This document shows, in pieces, positions 14,968-23,325 of a stretch of DNA of 24,050 nucleotides. Position numbers and translations under genes: made by a program. The notes below the pieces were generated by a model. That model ran no database searches and was not told the DNA's origin. It saw nothing but the letters and a program-made list of their open reading frames with translations. The first letter of the stretch is position 1. Each line of letters begins with the position of its first letter. The stretch comes from Promethearchaeota archaeon (GTDB taxonomy: Archaea; Asgardarchaeota; Lokiarchaeia; Sigynarchaeales; SOKP01), in assembly GCA_016839655.1 (NCBI GenBank), contig JAEOTW010000034.1, forward strand, positions 1 to 24,050. Reading direction: 5' to 3'.

Positions 14968-15895
14968 ATAAATTTATGATAAAGTCAGCTAAATCTATTT
15001 TTTTTTCCAGATTTGTCATCAAAGTTTCATAGCTATAATTCTTAATTCCTAAATCTTCAATATCTGGTTTAAACTTACTATCTTTCTTATCAATAATAAG
15101 GGTACCTAAGAAATCCTTATAAAAACTTGCTACACCTAAACATGAGACTTCTAAACCACAAAATTTCATCATTTTATCTGCAGGGCCCTTAACAGTAGCA
15201 CCGTCTATAATTGGACTTATTGCATAAACTTTATCTTTAACTTTAAATAGAGTATCCTTAATTCCTTCTACTTGAAGAATAGTCCCTATTGAGACAATTG
15301 GATTTGAAGGACAAATAATTATTTTTTTGGCTCGTTTTATATATTTTAATACATTCGGTATCGGGATTGCTTTTTCAATTCCTCTAAATTCAATATTAAG
15401 AATTTCAGGTTTGCAATGATGCTTAATGAAATACTCTTCAAAATGCATAGTCCCTAATGGTGTGGATATAAAAGTTTCAACAGTTTCATTTGACATCGGA
15501 ATTATATGAGATTTAACACCTAAATTTTGACATATCAAATTAGTTATTTCTGCTTTATTATAACCTTGCTTAAATAAATCAGTGCGATATATATGAGTAG
15601 CTAAATCTTTATCACCAAGATTAAACCATCCAGTGTCATAAAATTTCTTTAAAACACTTAAACAATTAAATGACTCATTTACATAACCCCATCCTTTTTT
15701 TTTATCGACTAAGTTTGCTAATGTATAAGTAATAATATCTAAATCAGGGCATATATTGAGGCCAAATAATTCAATATCATCTCCGGTATTTACTATAATT
15801 TTAAGCAATTCTGGTTTAATAATTTGAGATATTCCTTCAATAAATTTTGCTGCTCCGACACCACCCGCCAAAAGTACATAATAATTTTCACTCAT
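14966..15895 (-). CDS. cofD: CofD: 2-phospho-L-lactate (or phosphoenolpyruvate) transferase of F420 synthesis
   Basis: 309 residues, full family length. CofD/FbiA joins the activated three-carbon unit (lactyl- or enolpyruvyl-diphospho-guanosine) to Fo, making F420-0 or dehydro-F420-0. Family motifs run in order: the glycine-rich start LLAGGVGAAKF (8-18), VNTGDDIELFGL (35-46), PDLDIITYTLA (50-60), WFNLGDKDLATHIYRT (90-105), IPMSNETVET (132-141), EEYF (153-156) and ICPSNPIVSIGTIL (194-207), then DGATVKGPADKMM (231-243). All look intact. It is last in a minus-strand operon, 12 bp after the cofE fusion gene, which carries the next step of the same pathway. The guanylyltransferase (cofC) and Fo synthase genes (cofG/cofH) are not in the window. 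Confidence 0.95.
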   Translation of the reverse strand: MSENYYVLLAGGVGAAKFIEGISQIIKPELLKIIVNTGDDIELFGLNICPDLDIITYTLANLVDKKKGWGYVNESFNCLSVLKKFYDTGWFNLGDKDLATHIYRTDLFKQGYNKAEITNLICQNLGVKSHIIPMSNETVETFISTPLGTMHFEEYFIKHHCKPEILNIEFRGIEKAIPIPNVLKYIKRAKKIIICPSNPIVSIGTILQVEGIKDTLFKVKDKVYAISPIIDGATVKGPADKMMKFCGLEVSCLGVASFYKDFLGTLIIDKKDSKFKPDIEDLGIKNYSYETLMTNLEKKIDLADFIINL

Positions 15896-15907
15896 AACTT
15901 ATCCCTT

Positions 15908-17320
15908 TTAAATTTTAAGTTCAAATATTATTTCCTTTAAATTTTTACGTTTTGGGGCTTGTATTGTTTTCATAGGGTATCCAACTGTAAAAAATGCCAT
16001 AGGGATATATGATTCAGGTAGTTTTAAACAATCCTTTATTATATTTTTAGCAAATACAGGTGCACAATACCAACATGCAGCTAAACCTTTCATCTCAAAC
16101 GCAAGAAGTAAATAAGTTGCTGAACTACTGATACTTTGGATCCCCAAAATAAATTCATTCCGATTTCTTTCAGGATTGGTATATTTCTCTAAATCTGAAG
16201 TATCCAAACATAATAAAATCAAAATCGGAGCGTTTAAAAAATTCTTTCTAGATTTTTCAACTCTAGATTTGATATAATCTTTAGGCTTTCCATCTTTCTC
16301 TAAATCAGATATTAATTTTTCATTCATTTTCTCTATTAATCTCTCACGTACTATATCTCTTTCAAAGATTATATACCTCCAATGTTGCCCATTATGAGCA
16401 CTTGGAGCCCATCGAGCAATCTCAATGCATTCTTCAATATTCTCTTTTTTAACATTTTCTGCTGTAAATCTTAATTTGTAGCTTCTACGATTTTTTAGAA
16501 ATTTATTGATAATTTTTTCTTCATTATCAAGAAACAAATCATCTTCTTTCTTTCTTATAATAGATTTAATTGTCGTCTTCTCATTAAATTCAAAGTTATA
16601 TCCTCTTATTAAAACTATTGGAATACCCTCATCTGATTCTCCCATAACTAATTGTGCTGCTGCTGCTAGACTATCGACTTGCCCAATAATAGTTGTTTGA
16701 AGTTCATATCCAAATAAATCCTTTTTACCTCGCATATCTAAAATTGGACTTATTCCTGAAACTCCAATCGCAGTTCCAATAGCTCCTAATCTAAACGGTC
16801 TACCAAAAGAATCAGAAATTATCACAGCAATCTCTTTTTTGGCATTTTTTTTCAACACTCTTCTTATTTCTTCAGCATCTTTATCTGGGTTTTCTGGTAG
16901 TAGTGTAATAATTCCCTCACCATTGGTATTTGACTTGTCTATTCCCGCATCAGCACATATAAATCCATGCTTAGTTTCAGTTATTAAAACATGTTGATAC
17001 TTCACTATTTGCTTTGCTTCATTAAGTATTAATTGTACTAATTCAGGTTTTTTTTCTGGTAATCCATATTTTTTTGATTTTTGTTTTAGTGTTTTAGAAA
17101 TTTCAAAAGCTTTCTCACTTGGTAAAATCTCATTCAAATTTAATGTTCTCCCATTACTTTTGGATATGATTGTCTGAGCAATCACAATAATATCTCCGTC
17201 CTGTAAAGTTAAGCTATTTTGCTTTAAAGCATGAATTATGATTTCAGGGATATTATCCCCCTTTTTAATTAATGGAATTTCACTTAATCCAATAATTTTA
17301 ATTTCATTCATAAGATTCAT
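15908..17320 (-). CDS. cofE: FbiB-like fusion: CofE gamma-glutamyl ligase plus FMN nitroreductase domain
   Basis: 470 residues, about twice the length of stand-alone archaeal CofE. Residues 1 to about 260 are F420-0:L-glutamate ligase, which adds the glutamate tail using GTP. Visible motifs are GDIIVIAQTIISKSNGR (42-58), IISDSFGRPFRLGAIGTAIG (167-186), RGKKDLFGYEL (197-207) and MGESDEGIPIVLIRG (226-240). Residues about 274-470 are a nitroreductase-fold domain with the FMN-phosphate arginines NRRSY (277-281), ARWAPSAHNGQHWRY (302-316) and GLAACWY near 412-418. The same order occurs in actinobacterial FbiB, where the nitroreductase part reduces dehydro-F420-0. It lies between the radical SAM gene and cofD with 12 bp gaps, so it is translated as part of the operon. 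Two ATGs (17320, 17311) are possible starts; the first is used. Confidence 0.92.
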   Translation of the reverse strand: MNLMNEIKIIGLSEIPLIKKGDNIPEIIIHALKQNSLTLQDGDIIVIAQTIISKSNGRTLNLNEILPSEKAFEISKTLKQKSKKYGLPEKKPELVQLILNEAKQIVKYQHVLITETKHGFICADAGIDKSNTNGEGIITLLPENPDKDAEEIRRVLKKNAKKEIAVIISDSFGRPFRLGAIGTAIGVSGISPILDMRGKKDLFGYELQTTIIGQVDSLAAAAQLVMGESDEGIPIVLIRGYNFEFNEKTTIKSIIRKKEDDLFLDNEEKIINKFLKNRRSYKLRFTAENVKKENIEECIEIARWAPSAHNGQHWRYIIFERDIVRERLIEKMNEKLISDLEKDGKPKDYIKSRVEKSRKNFLNAPILILLCLDTSDLEKYTNPERNRNEFILGIQSISSSATYLLLAFEMKGLAACWYCAPVFAKNIIKDCLKLPESYIPMAFFTVGYPMKTIQAPKRKNLKEIIFELKI

Positions 17321-17332
17321 GATAAATCAATT

Positions 17333-18388
17333 TTAGAGATTAGAATATCTTTTAATATCTGCTTTCTTACTTTCAGCAAACTTTTCAAATTTAATAGGAA
17401 TTGCACAACAAGCAGAGAAAAATTTGAATTGAATTTTAGAATTGTAGTTTTTTAGCCACACTAAGGTCTCTTTAGAGGGAATTTCAATTCTAGTTATACC
17501 TGCTTGAATAGCAGCTTTTTCAATTTCAATCTTAATTTTTCCTCTAGGTCTCATACATCCTAATGATATTTCTGTCTCAGGAAAAGCAACTCTAACGATT
17601 GAAATAACCTTGGCAATATCTTCAGGTTTTGGAGTATCAAATTTGATCTTAGAATCCTTTGGTGGTATTAATATAATAATTACTATCAGAGACGGATTGA
17701 TTTTGCTTTCTTTAATAAATTTTATAGATTCAATTTCTTTATTGAGCTTTCCATAATGTAGACCAATGCATATATGAGGCACAATATTTAATTTATATTT
17801 CTTTAAGATTTCTATTGCTCTTTTATATTCATTTAATTCAATATTTAAATGATAAATATTCTTTACAACATCCTCATCCATATTAATGTCAAAGGAGACA
17901 ATATCAACATTTGCTTCAGCAATTTTCTTTGCTGTTTCTTCATTTAATAATCCTGTATGGGTATTTATTATCAAATTTGTTTCTTTCTTTACTTTTTTAA
18001 TAGTATTTAAAAATTCTAATAATGGTACTGAACCATCAACCATACTCCCACCTGATATTAAAGCGCCTACACCACTCTTATTAGATAAATCAAATAGAAA
18101 TTTTTCGAGCTCCTCTTTTGTTAGAATTTGTCTCATACCTTTCAAATATTTCTTGTTACAATGTTCACATTCCAAGGCACACTCACTTCCCGTAATACTT
18201 ATTGCGGGAAATCTATTTGTGGGATTATATATTTTAAAAACATTATTAAAATTGCTTCGAGTGATCTTTTGAGTTAAAGCAAATAGATCATCAAGATCAT
18301 TTGAATTTAACTCTAAAATATTTAGAAAATCTTCCCATGAAGCGGATTTGGTCTCCAATTTCTCTATTAATATTCTACTATTATTCAT
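17333..18388 (-). CDS. Radical SAM enzyme, biotin-synthase-like (COG1856 type), probable LipS-type lipoyl synthase subunit
   Basis: 351 residues. The radical SAM cluster motif is C-x3-C-x2-C in GSECALECEHC (Cys70, Cys74, Cys77), preceded by FPAISITG, which with ALISGGS (109-115) and VPLLEFL (121-127) is the pattern I associate with COG1856, the 'uncharacterised homologue of biotin synthase'. Additional cysteines at Cys278 (LGCMRPRG) and Cys327-Cys328 near the C-terminus could hold an auxiliary cluster that supplies sulfur. In archaea, two such radical SAM proteins (LipS1 and LipS2) together insert both sulfurs of lipoate. Here one lies on each side of a lipoate ligase gene, which supports that role. 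I cannot tell LipS1 from LipS2. The start is the ATG at 18388, 8 bp inside the end of the ligase gene, which suggests translational coupling. Confidence 0.75.
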   Translation of the reverse strand: MNNSRILIEKLETKSASWEDFLNILELNSNDLDDLFALTQKITRSNFNNVFKIYNPTNRFPAISITGSECALECEHCNKKYLKGMRQILTKEELEKFLFDLSNKSGVGALISGGSMVDGSVPLLEFLNTIKKVKKETNLIINTHTGLLNEETAKKIAEANVDIVSFDINMDEDVVKNIYHLNIELNEYKRAIEILKKYKLNIVPHICIGLHYGKLNKEIESIKFIKESKINPSLIVIIILIPPKDSKIKFDTPKPEDIAKVISIVRVAFPETEISLGCMRPRGKIKIEIEKAAIQAGITRIEIPSKETLVWLKNYNSKIQFKFFSACCAIPIKFEKFAESKKADIKRYSNL

Positions 18389-19160
18389 ATTTTTTTAACC
18401 AATTCAAATTGGAGTATTTCTCTATTGCTAATTGCTTTGCTAAATTCTTCTCATCTTCAGAAATAATGCCATCTTCTAAAGTAATCCCCAGTGTGTCTTC
18501 AAAACCCTTTTTTAATGAAACTATTAGGTTAGCTTCTTGATAATTCGAAATATAATTTTTGATCCCTATACACTTTGCACGAACCGACCTTACCATTCTA
18601 GACTCTTCTACATTTTCAGGAGCTCTCAATATAGAATACATTAGTTCTGGATCAAGATCCAACAAAATAGTACCATGTTGAAGAAGGCACCCCTTTTTTC
18701 TAACTTGTGCATTTCCAGAAAATTTTTTTCCATCTAATAAGATAGCAGGGCAATGAATAATATCTTTTTCTGCGTTTAATCCAAAGATTGTCAAACCCTT
18801 AATTATTCCTTGGGTTATGATCTCAAATTGCTCTATTACCTTATTAGCACCTAGATCTTCAAGAGTTTTAATAGGGCATACAATTGAATAAGTAATTTCT
18901 CTGAATTCATCGTGAAAAACAGCACCACCTCCAGTAATACGCCTTACGATTGTGAATCCTCTTTTTTCAGCAAATTTTAAATTAATCTCATTTGATAGAC
19001 TCTGATTTCTTCCAATACTAGCAGTTGAAGGGTTCCATTTATAAAACCTTAGTGTACTTGGAGATTTCCTCTCTATAACTCTTTGTAAAATAGCTTCATC
19101 TAAAGCCATATTCCAGTATCCATTATTAACTTCAAGAGGTAAAAATCTCCAAATATTCAT
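18381..19160 (-). CDS. Lipoate/octanoate-protein ligase (sLpl(AB)-like)
   Basis: 259 residues from the ATG at 19160. A longer reading from a TTG at 19187 is less likely: it overlaps the upstream gene and adds residues before the conserved MNIWRFLPLE start. The enzyme activates lipoate or octanoate as an adenylate and attaches it to a lysine of lipoyl domains. Visible motifs are RRITGGGAVFHD (73-84), the catalytic lysine region DGKKFSGNAQ (143-152, Lys146), QHGTILLDLD (161-170), and a C-terminal segment ending IEKYSNLNWLKKYE that resembles the accessory part supplied by LplB in some archaea. The neighbours are two radical SAM genes, so the likely order is attachment of octanoate followed by sulfur insertion on the protein. 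The stop codon overlaps the next gene's start by 8 bp. No lipoyl-carrier gene (such as gcvH) is in the window. Confidence 0.88.
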   Translation of the reverse strand: MNIWRFLPLEVNNGYWNMALDEAILQRVIERKSPSTLRFYKWNPSTASIGRNQSLSNEINLKFAEKRGFTIVRRITGGGAVFHDEFREITYSIVCPIKTLEDLGANKVIEQFEIITQGIIKGLTIFGLNAEKDIIHCPAILLDGKKFSGNAQVRKKGCLLQHGTILLDLDPELMYSILRAPENVEESRMVRSVRAKCIGIKNYISNYQEANLIVSLKKGFEDTLGITLEDGIISEDEKNLAKQLAIEKYSNLNWLKKYE

Positions 19161-19176
19161 TTTTAATACCAAGGAG

Positions 19177-20187
19177 TTAGTTAACAAATTTGTATAATAA
19201 ATTAGATACTTCCTTCTTTTCGTTTTCTGTCAATGCTCTTGGATAGTTATAAATTGGACCTGATGGTTTTGATGTATAATAAGGACGATTGCATCCAGGA
19301 CATCCAGAAGTTAAAAAAGCATTTGAATCATTAATAATTCTATTTAGATCATTTTTACTAATATTGATATTTATTAATTGTCCTCTCGTATTAAATGTAA
19401 AGTCTTTTAGTTTTTTCTTCTTACTAATGATAAGAAATCTTCCTAACTGAAGTTTTCTAAAACTTAAAATTTCGGGTTGGGGTATGTTTTCATATCTGGT
19501 ACCTTTTATAGGAGTAAATGCAAATAATGAAACAATAATCCCTTTATTATTTAATTCTTCTATAAGTTTAATAACTTGTTTTTCTGTTTCTCCTAATCCA
19601 ATTATTATATGAGTACTTACATATCCAGGAGAAAAAATTTCTAATGCTTCATTTAACTTAATAAAATGTTCTTCCCATGTATAAGGACCTCCGATTTTAA
19701 CGCCTTTAGTTTTTTCAAAAACATCTGGTGTGGCACCATCTAATGCAATACCGACTCTTTCTATACCTTTATTTTTCAATTCTTTCAATTGTTCTCGTAA
19801 GAAAGGAGGAATAGCTACAGATATCGGAATATCTGTGTAAACACTAAGCTGAGTAATGATTTCAATTAAATCATTAAAATTCTCTGGATAATTTAGTGTC
19901 TGAATACAGATTCGTTTAAATTTTTTTGAAAATGGCATATATTTTAACTTCGTTAAAAAAACTTTAAAATTAAATATAGGCCAAGTAACTCGAGAAAGAT
20001 TTTCGGTTGATCCTTTTGATGAACGAGCTTGAGGACAAAAACCACAATTAGCAATACAATGACCTTCCTTGTATGTCATAATGTAGCATGTTGTTGGGGG
20101 GCTTTTGAATTGAGGCAATACTCCTAAACCTAAAACAGAAGCGCTTCCAAAAGACACTCTAATTTTTTCAATAGTCACTAATTTCAC
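19177..20187 (-). CDS. Radical SAM enzyme, biotin-synthase-related (COG2516 type), probable LipS-type lipoyl synthase subunit
   Basis: 336 residues from a GTG start; no in-frame ATG is available upstream before a stop. The cluster motif is C-x3-C-x2-C in EGHCIANCGFCPQARSS (Cys44, Cys48, Cys51), followed by LSRVTWP (64-70), the pattern I associate with COG2516. Cys34 and a C-terminal C-x2-C (Cys296, Cys299) in SGCPGCNRPYYTSKPSG may bind a second, sacrificial iron-sulfur cluster of the kind lipoyl and biotin synthases use as a sulfur source. It is first gene of the five-gene minus-strand cluster and ends 16 bp before the lipoate ligase ATG. It probably works with the other radical SAM protein, each adding one sulfur to octanoyl-lysine. 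Which one is LipS1 and which LipS2 is not resolved. Confidence 0.75.
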   Translation of the reverse strand: MKLVTIEKIRVSFGSASVLGLGVLPQFKSPPTTCYIMTYKEGHCIANCGFCPQARSSKGSTENLSRVTWPIFNFKVFLTKLKYMPFSKKFKRICIQTLNYPENFNDLIEIITQLSVYTDIPISVAIPPFLREQLKELKNKGIERVGIALDGATPDVFEKTKGVKIGGPYTWEEHFIKLNEALEIFSPGYVSTHIIIGLGETEKQVIKLIEELNNKGIIVSLFAFTPIKGTRYENIPQPEILSFRKLQLGRFLIISKKKKLKDFTFNTRGQLININISKNDLNRIINDSNAFLTSGCPGCNRPYYTSKPSGPIYNYPRALTENEKKEVSNLLYKFVN

Positions 20188-20374
20188 TAATAAATTAGTA
20201 AAATTAAGTTTTATTACATCAGTTTAAAAAATTTTTAATCGTTTTACTTAATATTATTTATGAAATATCAAGATTTACCCTTTATAAGTAACTACGTAAA
20301 AAATTTATTAAATCAATTATTTAAATGTTCAATATTGATTATATCCTTGAAATAAAGAAAGATGATGTAGATTT
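20188..20374. promoter_or_regulatory. Divergent promoter region between the cofactor operon and leuS
   Basis: This 187 bp gap separates two start codons on opposite strands and must hold the leuS promoter and most likely that of the cofactor operon. For leuS, CTTTATAAGTA (20280-20290) is a reasonable TATA box, giving a start near 20312. For the minus strand only loose AT-rich candidates are seen around 20240-20260. No gene and no clear hairpin was found here. Confidence 0.4.
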
Positions 20375-23164
20375 ATGGTTGAATATGACCCCCATAAGAT
20401 AGAAAAGAAATGGCAACAAAAATGGGAAAAAGAAAAAATATTTGAGGTCAAAGAAGATCAAAAGAAGAAAAAATATTATGTATTGGAGATGTATCCTTAT
20501 CCTTCCGGTAAACTCCATATGGGACATCTAAGGAATTACACTATTGGGGATTGTTATGCTAGATTTAAGAGAATGAATGGTTTTAATGTACTTTACCCTA
20601 TGGGTTTCGATTCATTTGGTATGCCAGCGGAAAATGCAGCAATAGATCATGGAGCTAATCCAGAATTATGGACAAACAAAAACATAAAAACAATGAAAAG
20701 TCAACAAAAAAGGATTGGACTTTCATATGATTGGACAAGAGAAATTTCAAGTCATGACCCTAACTTTTATAAATGGGATCAGTGGTTTTTTTTACAGATG
20801 TTAGAAAAGGGATTAGCTTATAAGCAAGAAAGCTACGTTAATTGGTGTCCTAAATGTTCGACTGTTTTAGCAAACGAACAAGCTCAAGGAGGAACATGTT
20901 GGAGATGCAACTCCAGAGTCGATCAAAAATTTTTAACACAATGGTTTTTAAAAATAAGAGAATACGCTGAAGAGCTACTCGAGGGTTTAAATCTTGTTGA
21001 TTGGCCTGATAAAGTAAAGATAATGCAACAAAATTGGATTGGAAGATCAGAGGGTACAATCATAAAATTTCCTATTGAAGGTGAAGATCGAACAATTGAT
21101 ATATTTACAACTAGAGCTGACACACTTTATGGTGCAACATTTATGGTTTTTGCTCCAGAACATCCTTGGATTCATGAATGGGTCAGTGATACTGAATATG
21201 AAAAAGACTTTAAGATTTTATACGATGATGTAATGCATCAAGATAAATTTGAAAGAACAGATATCGAAATTGAAAAAAAAGGTATGTACATTGGTAAAAA
21301 AGCGATAAACCCCGTAAATAATGAAGAAATACCCATATTTATTGGTAATTTCGTTATTTATGAGTATGGCGCAGGAGCTGTTATGGCTGTTCCTGCGCAT
21401 GATCAGAGAGATTTTGAGTTTGCGAAGGAATATGATATTCCCATAAAAATAGTAATTCAACCACACGATTATGAATTAGGTATAACAAAAATTTCTCGAG
21501 CATATGAGGATGTTGGAGTTCTTGTAAACTCAGAAGAATTTAATGGCCTTGAAAATCAAGTTGCTGCTAATGAAATAACTAAAAAATTAGATAAACTTAA
21601 TATGGGATATGCTACCGTAAACTATAAATTAAGAGATTGGGGTATTTCACGTCAACGTTATTGGGGATGCCCGATTCCAATAATCTATTGTGAAGATTGT
21701 GGTTTAGTCCCTGTACCATATGAGGATTTACCTGTTATTTTACCAAAAGATGTTAAATTTACTGGGACGGGTAACCCATTAGAAACAAGCGAGAAATTTA
21801 TCAATACTTTATGTCCTAAATGTGGAAATAAAGCAAAGCGAGAAACAGATACATTGGATACTTTTGTAGATAGTTCTTGGTATTTCTTTGCTTATTGTGA
21901 TCCTCCATCTAAAAAATCAATAGTACCATATAGAAGCAAGAATGTGAATTATTGGGGAAATATTGATCAATATATTGGAGGTATAGAACATGCAGTAATG
22001 CACCTAATATATGCCAGATTCTTCACAAAAGTAGCTAGAGATCTAGGGCTTCACAAATTTGATGAACCTTTTCAATCATTGCTTACACAAGGAATGATTA
22101 ATAAAGTTCATCCCTTCTGTATTAACTGTAATACCTTCCTTATGAAAGCTGATTTAGATCAAATGGAATGCAGAAAATGTGGAAGTAGAGAACTTATTCA
22201 AAAATCAGTAAAGATGAGTAAGAGCTATGGAAATACCGTAAATCCAGGAAAAATAATTGACAAATATGGAGCGGATGCGGCGAGGTTTTTTATTTTATTT
22301 GGTGCTAGTCCAGAATCAGGATTAGAATGGTCGGATGAAGGTGTAGATTATGCTTTTCGATACATTAGGAATACATTTCAGTTATTAACTGGCCCTTTTC
22401 AAGATGTTAGAACCACAACTACTGTACGAGACATATTGATAAAATATTTTTTAAATAAAACTATTAAAGAAGCTACTGAGAATCTGGATAAGTTATCAAT
22501 AAGAAATGCGGTTAATAATATTATACAATTTACATCTGAGTTAAATAAATATAGAAGTGAAGGGATTAATAGAGAAATCTTTGAAGAATGTAAGGAAAAA
22601 TTAATATTATTGCTTCATCCAATAGCACCTCATATGACTGAAGAAATATGGGAAATATTAGGTAGAAAGGGTTATGTAAGCAAAACAGAATGGCCGGTAT
22701 TCAATAAAAAACTAATTACCCAAGAATCTGATCATAAGTGGAAATTAATGAACAATATCATTGATGACATCAATAAAATTCAACTAGCAATGAAATTAGA
22801 TTCACTGAATAGAGTTCATATAATTATTGCTGATCATTGGAAATTAAAATTTTATAAAAGATTTATGTCTTTAATAGAAGATACAATGAATCAAGGAGAA
22901 ATAATGAAGCTTTTAATGAATGATAGTGAATTAAAAACACATGGGAAATTGATAAGTCAAATTATTAATAAAATTTTAAAAAATATAGGCAAATTTTTAA
23001 AATTTACATTATCTTCAGATGAAGAATTCCAATTTTTTAATGAAATAAAGCCAATATTAGAAAAAAAATTCCAGTCTAAAGTTGAAATAAAATTTGAAAA
23101 AGACTCAAACGAGGAAAAAGCAACTCAAGCCCTCCCTGGTAAACCAGCGATCATAATTTTTTGA
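20375..23164 (+). CDS. leuS: Leucyl-tRNA synthetase, bacterial-type, with zinc-ribbon insert
   Basis: 929 residues. It charges tRNA-Leu with leucine. Class I signatures are MYPYPSGKLHMGHLRNYTIG (39-58, HMGH at 48-51) and KMSKS (613-617). The CP1 editing domain is present, with FTTRADTLYG (244-253) and GAVMAVPAHDQRDFEFA (334-350). A zinc pair (Cys158/Cys161 with Cys175/Cys178) and a second knuckle (Cys439/Cys442 with Cys480/Cys483) are seen. The wording of all these motifs, including DTLDTFVDSSWYF (492-504), is that of bacterial LeuRS and not of the archaeal/eukaryotic type. A short Cys4 ribbon sits just before KMSKS (582-602). The C-terminus ends in PGKPAIIIF. Translation starts MVEYDPHKIEKKWQ, typical for the family. 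It is transcribed alone, divergent from the cofactor operon. Confidence 0.95.
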   Translation: MVEYDPHKIEKKWQQKWEKEKIFEVKEDQKKKKYYVLEMYPYPSGKLHMGHLRNYTIGDCYARFKRMNGFNVLYPMGFDSFGMPAENAAIDHGANPELWTNKNIKTMKSQQKRIGLSYDWTREISSHDPNFYKWDQWFFLQMLEKGLAYKQESYVNWCPKCSTVLANEQAQGGTCWRCNSRVDQKFLTQWFLKIREYAEELLEGLNLVDWPDKVKIMQQNWIGRSEGTIIKFPIEGEDRTIDIFTTRADTLYGATFMVFAPEHPWIHEWVSDTEYEKDFKILYDDVMHQDKFERTDIEIEKKGMYIGKKAINPVNNEEIPIFIGNFVIYEYGAGAVMAVPAHDQRDFEFAKEYDIPIKIVIQPHDYELGITKISRAYEDVGVLVNSEEFNGLENQVAANEITKKLDKLNMGYATVNYKLRDWGISRQRYWGCPIPIIYCEDCGLVPVPYEDLPVILPKDVKFTGTGNPLETSEKFINTLCPKCGNKAKRETDTLDTFVDSSWYFFAYCDPPSKKSIVPYRSKNVNYWGNIDQYIGGIEHAVMHLIYARFFTKVARDLGLHKFDEPFQSLLTQGMINKVHPFCINCNTFLMKADLDQMECRKCGSRELIQKSVKMSKSYGNTVNPGKIIDKYGADAARFFILFGASPESGLEWSDEGVDYAFRYIRNTFQLLTGPFQDVRTTTTVRDILIKYFLNKTIKEATENLDKLSIRNAVNNIIQFTSELNKYRSEGINREIFEECKEKLILLLHPIAPHMTEEIWEILGRKGYVSKTEWPVFNKKLITQESDHKWKLMNNIIDDINKIQLAMKLDSLNRVHIIIADHWKLKFYKRFMSLIEDTMNQGEIMKLLMNDSELKTHGKLISQIINKILKNIGKFLKFTLSSDEEFQFFNEIKPILEKKFQSKVEIKFEKDSNEEKATQALPGKPAIIIF

Positions 23165-23325
23165 AATTTATGGTTGAGATTATCAAATTAAATTATTTAA
23201 TAGGTCTAATTTCATTATTATTTTATTAACTCAGAATTAAATAAATTATTATAAATTTAATTATTTTAAAATTTGGTAGAAAAGCGGCAAATCAATTTAA
23301 ATTAAGAATATTATTTTTAAAGTAA
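23165..23325 (+). other. Intergenic region after leuS
   Basis: 161 bp of very AT-rich sequence, with several short T runs (for example 23208-23228) that could end leuS transcription. TATA-like stretches further on could serve the next gene, but none stands out from background. No RNA gene or repeat is recognised. Confidence 0.4.

Noticed and set aside
17886..18272. A 128-codon plus-strand open frame opposite the radical SAM gene.
   Set aside because: The opposite strand encodes a protein with clear radical SAM motifs; this is a shadow with Ser/Phe-rich content and no family features.
19161..19187. A longer lipoate ligase starting at TTG 19187.
   Set aside because: It would overlap the upstream gene by 11 bp and add nine residues before the conserved start; the ATG at 19160 is the better choice.
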